Below, one piece after another: positions 34,258 to 42,565 of a stretch of 64,000 nt of DNA. The position numbers and the translations under genes are program-made. Source of the DNA: Gillisella vitis (lineage in GTDB: Bacteria; Pseudomonadota; Alphaproteobacteria; Rhizobiales; Rhizobiaceae); NCBI RefSeq assembly GCF_014204625.1, contig NZ_JACHLU010000006.1:124001-188000 (forward strand). Direction: 5' to 3'. The notes beneath the pieces were generated by a model. It saw only the letters and a list, made by a program, of their open reading frames with translations. It was not told where the DNA came from and ran no database searches. Positions within the stretch are counted from its first letter, which is position 1. Each line of letters opens with the position of its first letter.

Positions 34258-35525
34258 GCCGACATCATCCTTTTCCACATTTCATAGGCGGCGCGCATTC
34301 CCGTTTCAGCGCTGATGTGACCGATCGGTCCGTTTTCGCCGGGAATTTCATCGACAATCCCGCGATTGACCAGAATGGGCAGATCCTGCCCTCCCTGAGT
34401 TCCCCGCTGCACGCGCTCCCAGACTTCAGCGTCATCAGGAGAACCAAAGCCCATCGGCCCTTGAAAATGCTCGTGCAGCCGCAGCCGCATACGGTTTGCC
34501 GCCGCAGGACCGCCATCCATGCCAATGGCAATGTGGCGAATGTCGGTTTTATCCACCGCTGTGGGGGTCAGCACCCGGAAAAACGCCAGCGAAAAGGACA
34601 CATTCGGAAACAGATTGAGGTTAAAGCCAGCACCGCCAACAGCGCGCACAATCTTGCGCACCTGCTCTTCCGGATAGCCGTCATCGCGCAATTCCTGCGC
34701 CAGCTCAAGGAACCGCTCCGGGATGGGATCATCCAGATTGTCGTCGAGATCAACAAGTTCGGGAATCATGACCATCACGGAATGGCCGTTGCCAAGATCC
34801 TCGACGCAGCCTTTTCCTGTTTCCAGAAACTGGAAAATCTCGCTGGTTTCGCCGTCCAGAGACTGCAAGAAGCTCTTGTGTACCACCGGAAAATGATAGG
34901 CATCCGTGGTGTTTTCCAACTGCACCTTCCAGTTCATCGGCACGCTGAACTGGTGCTCGCCCAAAACCTTGACCGGAAAACCACCGCCCTGTTTCATGAA
35001 CAGATCGATCCATTTTTTGACCGGACCGAGAAAATCCGCCAGCGGCTCAATGTCATCCTTGAAGGTGGCAAAGATCATGCCGCCATAGCTCTCGGTGCGC
35101 AACGTGCGCAGGCCATGGCTGGCCTTGTCAAAGTCATCGCCATACTGCTCTGGATAGGGCAATCCGCGCAACGAGCCATCCAGACCATAACCCCAGCCAT
35201 GATAAGGGCATTGAAAGGACGATGTCTTGCCCTTCTTGACCTCGCAGACCGTGGCCGCCCTGTGGCGACAGCGGTTCACCAGAACATGGATCGTATCTTT
35301 GCGGTCACGCACCACAATGACCGGATCCTGCCCAACGGTGGAGAGTTTGAACGATCCCTTTTCAGGCACTTCGCTCTGGTGAGCAACCCAGACCCAGGTG
35401 CCGTGAAAAATCCGCTCCATCTCTTCCTTGAAGAGGGCCGGGTCTTCATACATGGAGGTCGCCACTTTGGCATCGGGCGAATAGAGCGTATCCAGATCAC
35501 TGAACTTCAATTGTGCTTGCGACAT
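34254..35525 (-). CDS. iacC: Rieske ring-hydroxylating dioxygenase large subunit (IacC)
   Basis: The 423-residue alpha subunit has the Rieske [2Fe-2S] motif (CRH near residue 87 and CPYHGWGYG about 20 residues later) and a mononuclear Fe(II) site (DAYHFPVVHKSF near 210, with a C-terminal Asp). In iac pathways it dioxygenates an oxindole intermediate on the way to catechol, fed by IacF. It is translationally coupled to iacD. Confidence 0.92.
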   Translation of the reverse strand: MSQAQLKFSDLDTLYSPDAKVATSMYEDPALFKEEMERIFHGTWVWVAHQSEVPEKGSFKLSTVGQDPVIVVRDRKDTIHVLVNRCRHRAATVCEVKKGKTSSFQCPYHGWGYGLDGSLRGLPYPEQYGDDFDKASHGLRTLRTESYGGMIFATFKDDIEPLADFLGPVKKWIDLFMKQGGGFPVKVLGEHQFSVPMNWKVQLENTTDAYHFPVVHKSFLQSLDGETSEIFQFLETGKGCVEDLGNGHSVMVMIPELVDLDDNLDDPIPERFLELAQELRDDGYPEEQVRKIVRAVGGAGFNLNLFPNVSFSLAFFRVLTPTAVDKTDIRHIAIGMDGGPAAANRMRLRLHEHFQGPMGFGSPDDAEVWERVQRGTQGGQDLPILVNRGIVDEIPGENGPIGHISAETGMRAAYEMWKRMMSA

Positions 35526-35545
35526 TGGCTGTTCCCCTCAGATGA

Positions 35546-35911
35546 TCATAGGTCTGGAATGGTGAGTGCACGGCCCATACGCGCTTCAACCCGCATGTAT
35601 TTCCACAGCCGATGGTCTTCCTCATCAACAACAATGGTGCGCAACAGGTTGCAGGCGGCAATCACTGTCTGCCGGTCGGGGAAATCGCACATCATATACC
35701 AGGTCCAGGGAAAAGACGGTGATGTGCCCACCTGAGTCTGATCATCATCCAGCGTTCCCAGCACGGTCACACCTTCAAGCCTTGCCACGCCACTCATGAA
35801 ATCCTGCGTTCCTTTCCAGATCGGTCCGATCCTGTTGAAAGGAAGATCGAAAAACGCGGGCTGCACCGCAAGGCACAACAGGGTGCGAATAGGTGTCGGT
35901 TCTGACATCAT
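35546..35911 (-). CDS. iacB: small conserved protein of IAA catabolism (IacB)
   Basis: The 121-residue protein has no recognisable motif. It contains PSFPWTWYMMCDFPDRQTVIAACNLLRT, suggestive of a dimeric alpha/beta-barrel fold. Its size and position directly after iacA and before iacC match iacB of described iac clusters, whose biochemical role is unclear. ATG 35911 has AGGA five bases upstream; a second ATG follows immediately. Confidence 0.75.
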   Translation of the reverse strand: MMSEPTPIRTLLCLAVQPAFFDLPFNRIGPIWKGTQDFMSGVARLEGVTVLGTLDDDQTQVGTSPSFPWTWYMMCDFPDRQTVIAACNLLRTIVVDEEDHRLWKYMRVEARMGRALTIPDL

Positions 35912-35932
35912 AAATTCCTCATGTTGAAATGA

Positions 35933-37072
35933 TTACGGATAACCGGCGGGGGTTGTCTGTTCAAAAAGAGCGGCACCGGCCGCTTGCCAGCTGCCGGAAT
36001 TGATAAAAGCATGTTGGGCCACGCAGGCCGCATCCACCATGGCGCGCCCCAGCGGATGGCCCGTGGCCATCGCGTCCGAGCCACCCATCACGAAGGCAAG
36101 GCGGGCAGCCTCGGCACCATCCTGAGCCGCCTTGGAGGCCACATGACGAAGCCGCACAAGGGACGCACGGTCCACTTCGCCTCTGGTTTGCATCTGCTGC
36201 CAGGCGTGCTCAATCGCATCATAAAAAGCAGCACGCGCCCCCATCAACACCCCTTCCGCTCTGGCAAAATCGATCTGCACATAGGCGCGGGCAGCAGGGT
36301 TTGGCGCGCCAGTGACAGAAGCACGGCTGAGAGCATTCTGCCGCACCCAGTCCAGAGCCGAGCGCGCCGTGCCGAGCGCCACAACGGCCAGCACCTGCGC
36401 AGCCAGCGCCATGGCGGGATAGCGGAAGATCATATCGTCAAGCTGTGGCTTGCCACCGCGAATGAAGGTCCAGTCCTCAGGCACGATGACCTTGCTGGCA
36501 ACAATATCATGGCTGCCGGTGGCGCGCAGGCCGATCGTGTCCCATGTTTCATCAACCGTGACGCTCTCGCGGGGCATAACCGCAGTGCGCGGCAAGGGGC
36601 TGCTTTCCCCTTCCACTTTAATGCCCGCACCAACAATCGATGCCCCCATCACGCCAGAGCCCCAGGACCAGCGGCCTGTGACCTCCAGCCCGGCGTCCGT
36701 TTTGCGTGCAGGCTGCGGTGGAAACATCGCCCCTGCAAACACCGTATTGGGATCGGCCCCGTAGATTTTCGCATAGGTCTCTGGCGGTAAAGCCGCCAGA
36801 TAGGTTGCCGATACACCGAAACTGGCCACCCAGCCAGCCGAAGCATCTGCCATCGAAATCTCTTCAATCAACCGGCAAAACGCCTGGGGTGTCAGATTAT
36901 CGCCACCAAATCGTTCAGGAACGAAAGCGCGATAAACACCCACACCCTGAAATTTGCGGATGATGTCGAGCGGAATATGCCTCAGACTTTGGAACTCCTC
37001 GCGTCTTTGGCAAATTTCAGCTTTCAGGGCCTCAAGTGCCGCCGCCGATGCAGGGGGGGTATGAGAATTCAT
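35933..37072 (-). CDS. iacA: flavin-dependent indole-3-acetate monooxygenase (IacA)
   Basis: The 379-residue protein has the acyl-CoA dehydrogenase fold of two-component flavin monooxygenases (HpaB/DszC type): an N-terminal helical domain, GRWSWGSGVMGA and WDTIGLRATGSHDI in the middle, and a C-terminal helical bundle. With reduced flavin from IacG it would carry out the first oxidation of indole-3-acetate. It starts four bases after iacH. Confidence 0.87.
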   Translation of the reverse strand: MNSHTPPASAAALEALKAEICQRREEFQSLRHIPLDIIRKFQGVGVYRAFVPERFGGDNLTPQAFCRLIEEISMADASAGWVASFGVSATYLAALPPETYAKIYGADPNTVFAGAMFPPQPARKTDAGLEVTGRWSWGSGVMGASIVGAGIKVEGESSPLPRTAVMPRESVTVDETWDTIGLRATGSHDIVASKVIVPEDWTFIRGGKPQLDDMIFRYPAMALAAQVLAVVALGTARSALDWVRQNALSRASVTGAPNPAARAYVQIDFARAEGVLMGARAAFYDAIEHAWQQMQTRGEVDRASLVRLRHVASKAAQDGAEAARLAFVMGGSDAMATGHPLGRAMVDAACVAQHAFINSGSWQAAGAALFEQTTPAGYP

Positions 37073-37076
37073 CTCG

Positions 37077-38237
37077 CTATTCCTCCGTCTGAAAATTCAG
37101 ATTGGTTTCAACAAGCCAGCGGGCGAGCGCACACAGGCGCGCATCCTGCCCTTTGCGCGCCACAAGCTGCACCCCGGACGGCAGACCATCCTCTGTGGTG
37201 GCTGGCAGAACAATGGCCGGATGGCCGGATAGATTAAAAGGACGCAGGTAACGGGTCAGCGCCAGCACTCTGGACGGATCACGCGCCTCACTCAGCAACG
37301 GCGGCACAATCGGCAGCGCTGGCGTCAGAAGAACATCGTGATGCTCCAGCAAGGCATCGACCTCGTCCGTAAAGCGCTGCCTTATCATCTCGGCTTCGGC
37401 CATATCCAGATCGGTCACGTTGCGCGCACCCTCAAGGCGCTTGCGCACATCGTCTCCCAACGGCGCACCGGCATCCAGTAAATCCACATTGGCAAGCAAT
37501 GTCTCGCGGGCGATGACGGTCATGCCCGCACGAAAGGCATCATCAAGCCCGGCAAGCTCCACATCGTCGATAATTCCGCCCTCTCCCGCCCTGACAGCCA
37601 TTGCAGCCTGCGCCATGCGGGGATCAACCTGATCGTCAGGGGTAAGCCGGGCGATGCGCGGAGGCCGACTGAGCTTTTCAGGTTTAAAGGTGGGGTCAAT
37701 TGCCACCATGGCCCGCTCAATCATTGCAATCGTTCGTGCGAAAGGACCAATGCTGTCCAGCGTGCTCTTGGCAGGCTGGGCACCCGTGCGATCAACCCGT
37801 GCAAAAGTTGGCTTCATGCCAATGACGCCACAACAGATGGCGGGCTGGCGCACCGAGCCGCCCGTGTCCGTGCCAATGGCAAAATCCACCAGCCCTGCCG
37901 CAACAGTCACCGCAGAACCCGACGAAGACCCGCCCGGGATACGATCAGGCCAACGCGGATTAACCGGCGTTCCCTCGTAGGGATTGATGCCTGTCATGCC
38001 ATAGGCCAGCTCATGCATCCGGGTCTTGCCAATGATCTGACACCCCGATGCCAGCATATGCTCCACCACAGACGCATTGCGCGTCGCAGGCGGTGCATCC
38101 GCAAGCGCCGCAGAGCCGCAGCGCGTCACCATGTCAGCAATATCGATACAGTCTTTGATCGCCACACGCGGGCCATGCGGATCGCCAAGCGCACATGCAG
38201 AAACGAACGCCCGATGGCCTTCTGTTGAAATGCCCAT
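37077..38237 (-). CDS. iacH: amidase-signature hydrolase (IacH)
   Basis: The 386-residue amidase-signature protein has the catalytic Lys in VAIKDCIDIAD, the first Ser of the triad in PGGSSSGSAVTVAAG, and the nucleophilic Ser in GTDTGGSVRQPA. An amidase of this type, iacH, is a constant member of iac clusters. It is the first gene of the eight-gene operon. A near-perfect palindrome lies 44 bases upstream of the start. Confidence 0.87.
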   Translation of the reverse strand: MGISTEGHRAFVSACALGDPHGPRVAIKDCIDIADMVTRCGSAALADAPPATRNASVVEHMLASGCQIIGKTRMHELAYGMTGINPYEGTPVNPRWPDRIPGGSSSGSAVTVAAGLVDFAIGTDTGGSVRQPAICCGVIGMKPTFARVDRTGAQPAKSTLDSIGPFARTIAMIERAMVAIDPTFKPEKLSRPPRIARLTPDDQVDPRMAQAAMAVRAGEGGIIDDVELAGLDDAFRAGMTVIARETLLANVDLLDAGAPLGDDVRKRLEGARNVTDLDMAEAEMIRQRFTDEVDALLEHHDVLLTPALPIVPPLLSEARDPSRVLALTRYLRPFNLSGHPAIVLPATTEDGLPSGVQLVARKGQDARLCALARWLVETNLNFQTEE

Positions 38238-38280
38238 ATTGCAGCACCATTCTTGTCGGCCTTTTGACCGGTTCCCCTTA

Positions 38281-38300
38281 TTACAGTAAAATTACTGTAA
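38281..38300. promoter_or_regulatory. palindromic operator candidate upstream of iacH
   Basis: TTACAGTAA and TTACTGTAA form a perfect inverted repeat with a two-base AA spacer, 44 bases upstream of iacH. The size and symmetry fit a MarR- or GntR-type dimer. In known iac clusters the regulator is the MarR protein IacR, but no such gene is seen here. Confidence 0.65.
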
Positions 38301-38766
38301 TTTGAAACCCTGTCAATCGAAAACATTCTGGCAGCGCGATTTTAAATATTGCATTTCAACAATTTAAACAAAAATCGACCAGTCTGCCGATCATGCAGAG
38401 CTGGCTCAAGCGACTGACAATACTCAAGTTTTCGCCCCAATCCGGCATTGGCGCAGCTATTTTCAGACTGAAAAACCTATTGCCAGCATCCGGGACATCA
38501 TCAAAGGCGGGTGCAAAATTGCATGAATATTACCGCTTGACCAGCAAGTGCTCCCTATGAGAGTTTGCACAAAAGATGGATGCATATTGTCCACAAAAGA
38601 CTATTGAATAATTCTTCAAAGCGGAATCATTTTAAAAAATTATGCAATAAATATAAAGATTTACAGAGAGTCTCTGTGCGCCATGCAGGGCAAGAGGCGC
38701 TATCATAAAACAAGAGAATACAGACGTTTTCGCACAGCGGAAAACACGGTTCAAGAGGGACGTTTC
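38301..38766. other. intergenic region between iacH and iacI
   Basis: About 470 AT-rich bases with promoters for both divergent units. I see no ORF, tRNA or second copy of the TTACAGTAA palindrome. Confidence 0.5.
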
Positions 38767-39333
38767 ATGATCACCCAGACAGACCTTGCGGGCTTGATCC
38801 GCCGCATTGAAATCCTCGAGGCGGAAGCTGATATTCGCCGGATTCAGGCCCGCTACATGTTTTTATGCGACACGCCAAACCCGGAATATGGCATTGAAGA
38901 TGATGCCCAACGCATCGACCGCATCATGGAACTGTATACGGATGATGCCGTATGGGAGGGCGTTGGTGAATATTACGCCAACCAGTTCGGTAAAGCCGAT
39001 GGTGCTCCGGCCATTCGCCGCCATTTCGAAAGCTTTTGGGGTGGCAAAAAAGATCCGGCCCTGATTTTGAACTGTCATTATCTGACCTCAGAGCAAATTC
39101 ACATCCATGATGATGCCGTAACCGCAGATGGACAATGGGTGCATATGCAGCCCTGGTTGTTTTCGGACGGCAAGGCACTGCTGCGCTCGTCCCGCCTCAA
39201 CAATACCTTCCGCAAGGAACCGGACGGCCTCTGGAAAATCACCCGCACGCGGACGGAAAGTGTGTTTGTCGCGCCACTGTCACCCACATGGGCATCCGAT
39301 TACCCATCAAAATCCATCGTGATGAAACCATGA
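38767..39333 (+). CDS. iacI: SnoaL/NTF2-like protein of IAA catabolism (IacI)
   Basis: From ATG 38767 the product is 188 residues with a SnoaL-like fold: ADIRRIQARYMFLCDTPNPE, IMELYTDDAVWEGVGEYY and KEPDGLWKITRTRTES. iacI of described clusters encodes a protein of this type and size; its exact step is not settled. The gene is divergent from iacH and stands alone. An upstream GTG/ATG at 38683 is in frame but not supported. Confidence 0.8.
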   Translation: MITQTDLAGLIRRIEILEAEADIRRIQARYMFLCDTPNPEYGIEDDAQRIDRIMELYTDDAVWEGVGEYYANQFGKADGAPAIRRHFESFWGGKKDPALILNCHYLTSEQIHIHDDAVTADGQWVHMQPWLFSDGKALLRSSRLNNTFRKEPDGLWKITRTRTESVFVAPLSPTWASDYPSKSIVMKP

Positions 39334-39461
39334 GGCTCCGCAGATTCGAGGCGAAAATACGCCTCGAATCTGCGGGTTGATCTGGAAGCCCGTTGATGTC
39401 GAAACTTCTTATCGGGGCGGCCTGATTTGCCAGTCTCCGGCATTCACTGGATTTTCCGCTT

Positions 39462-39633
39462 CTTTAACAGGCTGCTGAAAAACTCGAGGCGGGCTGAAAA
39501 TGGTCTGTTTCGGTGATCGAAAAGCGCCAAAAAAGCGTTACATATGAGTTATATGCGCCGTTTTTTGGCACTTTTTCTCCCCAAAACATCCTCATTTTCA
39601 GCTCCACCTGACTTTTTCAGCAGCCTGTTAAAG
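39462..39633. mobile_element. MITE-like element, about 170 bp
   Basis: The ends CAGGCTGCTGAAAAA (39468-39482) and TTTTTCAGCAGCCTG (39613-39627) are perfect inverted repeats, and similarity continues inward through GCTGAAAATG/CATTTTCAGC. TTAA flanks both ends (39464-39467 and 39628-39631), consistent with a 4-bp target duplication. An inner stem GCGCCAAAAAA/TTTTTTGGCAC makes it a long hairpin. It codes for no transposase. It supplies the last 28 codons of the adjacent gene. Confidence 0.85.
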
Positions 39634-40442
39634 CAAGACGATACCCCATCGTCTTTCTCAGGAGATTCCAGCAGCGCCAATCTCGAGCTTCTTTTCCGTC
39701 CGAGAGAAAACACCTCTGGATCGCCTCCAGCATGCCACATGCCTTCAAGATTCCGGAAGCCGAAGCAGGTTTCAAGCCTGCGAGGAGACAGGGCATAGCC
39801 CGATACCGGAACATGTGTTTGGTCTGCCTTGCGAAGCCATCTTTCCTGAGTCTCGCTGGGAGGTTGCGCTGTAAATGAGAGCACCGAAGTCTTGACCTTC
39901 GCTCGTTCATAGAGTGCGCGGGTCCGGTCTGAAAGGTTATCGTATGCGATGGCTTCTTCGACATCGGCTCCCTTGAGAAAGTCTTCCGTTTTGGCATTCG
40001 GGCCTCCATGCCAGACGATGAGCGAGTTCTTAGGTGCGAGCACATGGGAAGCGATAGGAAGGAGATAGTTTGCGCAACTCGAGAAGCATGCCTCGTCAAC
40101 GTAAAGCGTCCGCACCCGCCCGATCATGTGTTCGGCAAGTGTGAGCCAGATAGCAACGGGACCGCCTGTGGACCTGACGGAGACATCAAGCTCCCTGTGC
40201 GCAAGGACTGTCTTCGTGAGCTGTGCGGTATCGACCCCTTCGAGGCTTCCCGAGATGCAGAGCGTCGGTGTCTTTGTACGCTCAAGAAGAACCCATGAAC
40301 CGCTGCCATTCGGATCGTTTCCCTTCAGGAGCTGCTGGCGGCACTCGCCGAAGGAGGACTCAGCAGCTTCCGTGCTTGCACATATCTGGCAGCAGGACAG
40401 TATCGCAAGCAGTGCAAGGACTCTAGCGCTCCAGGTCGACAT
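39549..40442 (-). CDS. periplasmic ClpP/crotonase-fold protein, C-terminus replaced by MITE
   Basis: The 297-residue protein has a signal peptide (VLALLAILSCCQICA) and a domain (about 55-160) resembling exported ClpP-fold proteins of the COG3904 type. VRSTGGPVAIWLTLAEHM leads to ACFSSCANYLLP, with a candidate Ser, and SLIVWHGGP, with a candidate His. It may be a periplasmic serine protease. Residues 270-297 are read from the MITE, so the native C-terminus is lost. It overlaps the OmpA-like gene by 20 bases and ends the five-gene operon. The function is unknown. Confidence 0.65.
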   Translation of the reverse strand: MSTWSARVLALLAILSCCQICASTEAAESSFGECRQQLLKGNDPNGSGSWVLLERTKTPTLCISGSLEGVDTAQLTKTVLAHRELDVSVRSTGGPVAIWLTLAEHMIGRVRTLYVDEACFSSCANYLLPIASHVLAPKNSLIVWHGGPNAKTEDFLKGADVEEAIAYDNLSDRTRALYERAKVKTSVLSFTAQPPSETQERWLRKADQTHVPVSGYALSPRRLETCFGFRNLEGMWHAGGDPEVFSLGRKRSSRLALLESPEKDDGVSSCFNRLLKKSGGAENEDVLGRKSAKKRRI

Positions 40443-41325
40443 AGATCTTCTGTCGGCTGATTGTCACCGGGATCTGCTCGCGTTTGGCTTCCACTTCTTG
40501 CCGGGCCTTCTGGATTTCTACCTTGGTTTGAGTGCGATCGGTTTCGACGCGAGTTGCCTGCCGATTGAGCTCGATGATATTCTTCTGGTACTCGAGTGGG
40601 ACGGAAATCTTCTCGATCTCGATGCGGACGTTCTTGCGGCACTCTTCCTGCATCTCCGCACTGGCGCAGACAACTACGTTCTGCCGCTTGATCTCGACGA
40701 GGAGCGCCTCTGGCTTTGCACCGAACAGAAATTCCACACGGCGGTTCTTTGCCTTGTTACGGGTGCTGTCGTTAGGAGCGAGCGGCATATATTCACCAAA
40801 GGAGACCCTGTATATGGAGGCTTGATAAATGCCTCTCTGTACAAGTGCGGCTGCAACAGCATGGGCCCGCTCAAGGCCCAGTTTCATATTCGACTCGTCA
40901 TCTCCGTCGGAGTCCGTGTGACCGGATACGAACATCGCCACATCCGGCGGCTCAAGCCTGAGACTTTCGGCGATAACATCAAGGAGCGGACGCGCCTCGG
41001 GACGGATCTTGTAGCTACCGCTATCGAAGAAGACGTCCTGCTGCGCGACGACGCGCAGAACAGGAATATCGGTCGGGAAGTCGGAGAGACCGTGCTCCTT
41101 CGGCGAAACCGTTTGCTGATAGAAAGAGAACCCCTGGTGTCCGCTGGAAAGGCGTTGTAGCCGGGCAAGACGATCCTGATGCTCAATACCGACGGTCTGC
41201 CATGCTTCCACCGGGCATGGAAGGCCCGGTGGAAGCGCAACGGGGCATTCGCCTGCCGCGAATGCTGTGCCGCCGCAGAGCGAGAGCAGCACGGCACCGC
41301 ATGAAAAAAGCCTAGAAAGAGGCAT
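40423..41325 (-). CDS. OmpA-family peptidoglycan-binding protein with coiled-coil tail
   Basis: The 300-residue protein has a signal peptide (LFSCGAVLLSLCGGTAFA) and a central OmpA-like domain (about 90-205, DVFFDSGSYKIRPEARPLLD, SGHTDSDGDDESNMKLGLERA, RNKAKNRRVEFLF). A Lys/Glu/Arg-rich C-terminal region (about 205-300) is probably a coiled coil. The OmpA fold binds diaminopimelate in peptidoglycan. Placing the coiled coil after the OmpA domain is unusual. It overlaps the genes on both sides (20 and 14 bases). Confidence 0.75.
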   Translation of the reverse strand: MPLSRLFSCGAVLLSLCGGTAFAAGECPVALPPGLPCPVEAWQTVGIEHQDRLARLQRLSSGHQGFSFYQQTVSPKEHGLSDFPTDIPVLRVVAQQDVFFDSGSYKIRPEARPLLDVIAESLRLEPPDVAMFVSGHTDSDGDDESNMKLGLERAHAVAAALVQRGIYQASIYRVSFGEYMPLAPNDSTRNKAKNRRVEFLFGAKPEALLVEIKRQNVVVCASAEMQEECRKNVRIEIEKISVPLEYQKNIIELNRQATRVETDRTQTKVEIQKARQEVEAKREQIPVTISRQKIYVDLER

Positions 41326-42556
41326 TTTGCACCTGCTTGAGGTTGAACTTCAAGCCGTCATCCTCACCGACGATGACGCAGATTGCGTCGGAAATCTTTC
41401 CGGTGAGGCTATCGCCACGGGTTGTAAACGAGAAGTCTCTGAGACCACCAAATGGCATCCAGCCTTCACACGATGGGCTTGTGCCAGGCGTATCTGCCCA
41501 GACCTGCGCAAAGACCCTGTCGCCTACATATTCGCAGTTGCTACCGTCAGTACAATTGAGGATACCCGAGAAGGGAACGAACCGGGTCCGGTCGGACTGC
41601 TCCTCGATCCAGGACATTGTCACCGTCCCGTTCTGGTCCGTCGCCAGACGCATTCTCACCGGATAGGGGTTGCCGCCCAGCGTTATGGCACCCTGATAAA
41701 CTGCGACCCTGACAGGAACCCCGTTGCTACCGACCATGCCGCCTTCGCCGCCAATGGTCTCGACCTTGGCTTTGGACATCAGGAAGAATGCTCTCAGATA
41801 GTTTGCGGAAGCATCATCAACGGCCGATCCGGTCGAGAAGATGTTCAGCTCCGCGCGCTGAAGGTCGAGGCTCGTTGTTTCACCATCCGCCCTGCCTTTG
41901 GCGTGTGCGGTCGCGCTGTCGGCGACCGATAAGTGGTATTTCGAAAGATCAGAATAGATGACAACTCGCGGCAGGCCGTTGGCAAGGGAGTATGGCTTTG
42001 CACGGTTAAGCGATTGCACCAGACCTCCCGCAGAGAACTCGGCTCTGTTTTGCGCCGCGCCAACTTTTGCACTTTTCAATCCCTGCACGAGAGAGATCGT
42101 GGCGGTCCGCGAAAAATCCTCTGCAGAATCTTTGGCCTTTGACCGCCAGTCGCTTCCAATGAATTTCTGCATGTTCGAGGTGTTAAGGTCGAGCTTGGCA
42201 GCCTCTTCCTTGCTCACAGTCGGGATGCATCCGGTAAACAGCGGGGTCAGGCCCGATCCGTCCGAATTTGCAATCGCTATAGTGACCCGCTCCCGCGGAG
42301 CCATGATCTGACCAATGGTTGGATTGCGCGCGTCAAAAAATTGCGCTGCAAACTTACGCCATCGGGTATTCGCCGGCGAAGGCCCATCTGGGCCGTCGGG
42401 TTGTGCAACATTGCCGTCGATGATCACCATGGTCTGACGAAGAGAGGATACGCCGCTATCGGCGTTGCAATACGCATCAGCGGTCTTAACCTCGGCAGAG
42501 GCTGGGCGCATCATCCCAACGGTAAACAGGAGGGCGAACGTGATGACTGTCTTCAT
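41312..42556 (-). CDS. secreted vWA-like protein of unknown function
   Basis: The 414-residue protein has a signal peptide (MKTVITFALLFTVGMMRPASA). The first half looks like a von Willebrand A fold: TMVIIDGN as the first strand, RVTIAIANSDG, a CIPT loop and LPRVVIYSDLSKYHLSV as a later strand. The canonical DxSxS metal site is not evident. The second half is beta-rich with paired cysteines (CTDGSNCEY, SCEGWMPFG). I do not recognise the family. It overlaps the OmpA-like gene and follows the coiled-coil membrane gene by nine bases. Confidence 0.6.
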   Translation of the reverse strand: MKTVITFALLFTVGMMRPASAEVKTADAYCNADSGVSSLRQTMVIIDGNVAQPDGPDGPSPANTRWRKFAAQFFDARNPTIGQIMAPRERVTIAIANSDGSGLTPLFTGCIPTVSKEEAAKLDLNTSNMQKFIGSDWRSKAKDSAEDFSRTATISLVQGLKSAKVGAAQNRAEFSAGGLVQSLNRAKPYSLANGLPRVVIYSDLSKYHLSVADSATAHAKGRADGETTSLDLQRAELNIFSTGSAVDDASANYLRAFFLMSKAKVETIGGEGGMVGSNGVPVRVAVYQGAITLGGNPYPVRMRLATDQNGTVTMSWIEEQSDRTRFVPFSGILNCTDGSNCEYVGDRVFAQVWADTPGTSPSCEGWMPFGGLRDFSFTTRGDSLTGKISDAICVIVGEDDGLKFNLKQVQNASF

Positions 42557-42565
42557 GTGCGCCTC

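Noticed and set aside
34317-35735. 472-codon open frame antisense to iacC
   Set aside because: Shadow of the Rieske oxygenase; no motifs or ribosome-binding site.
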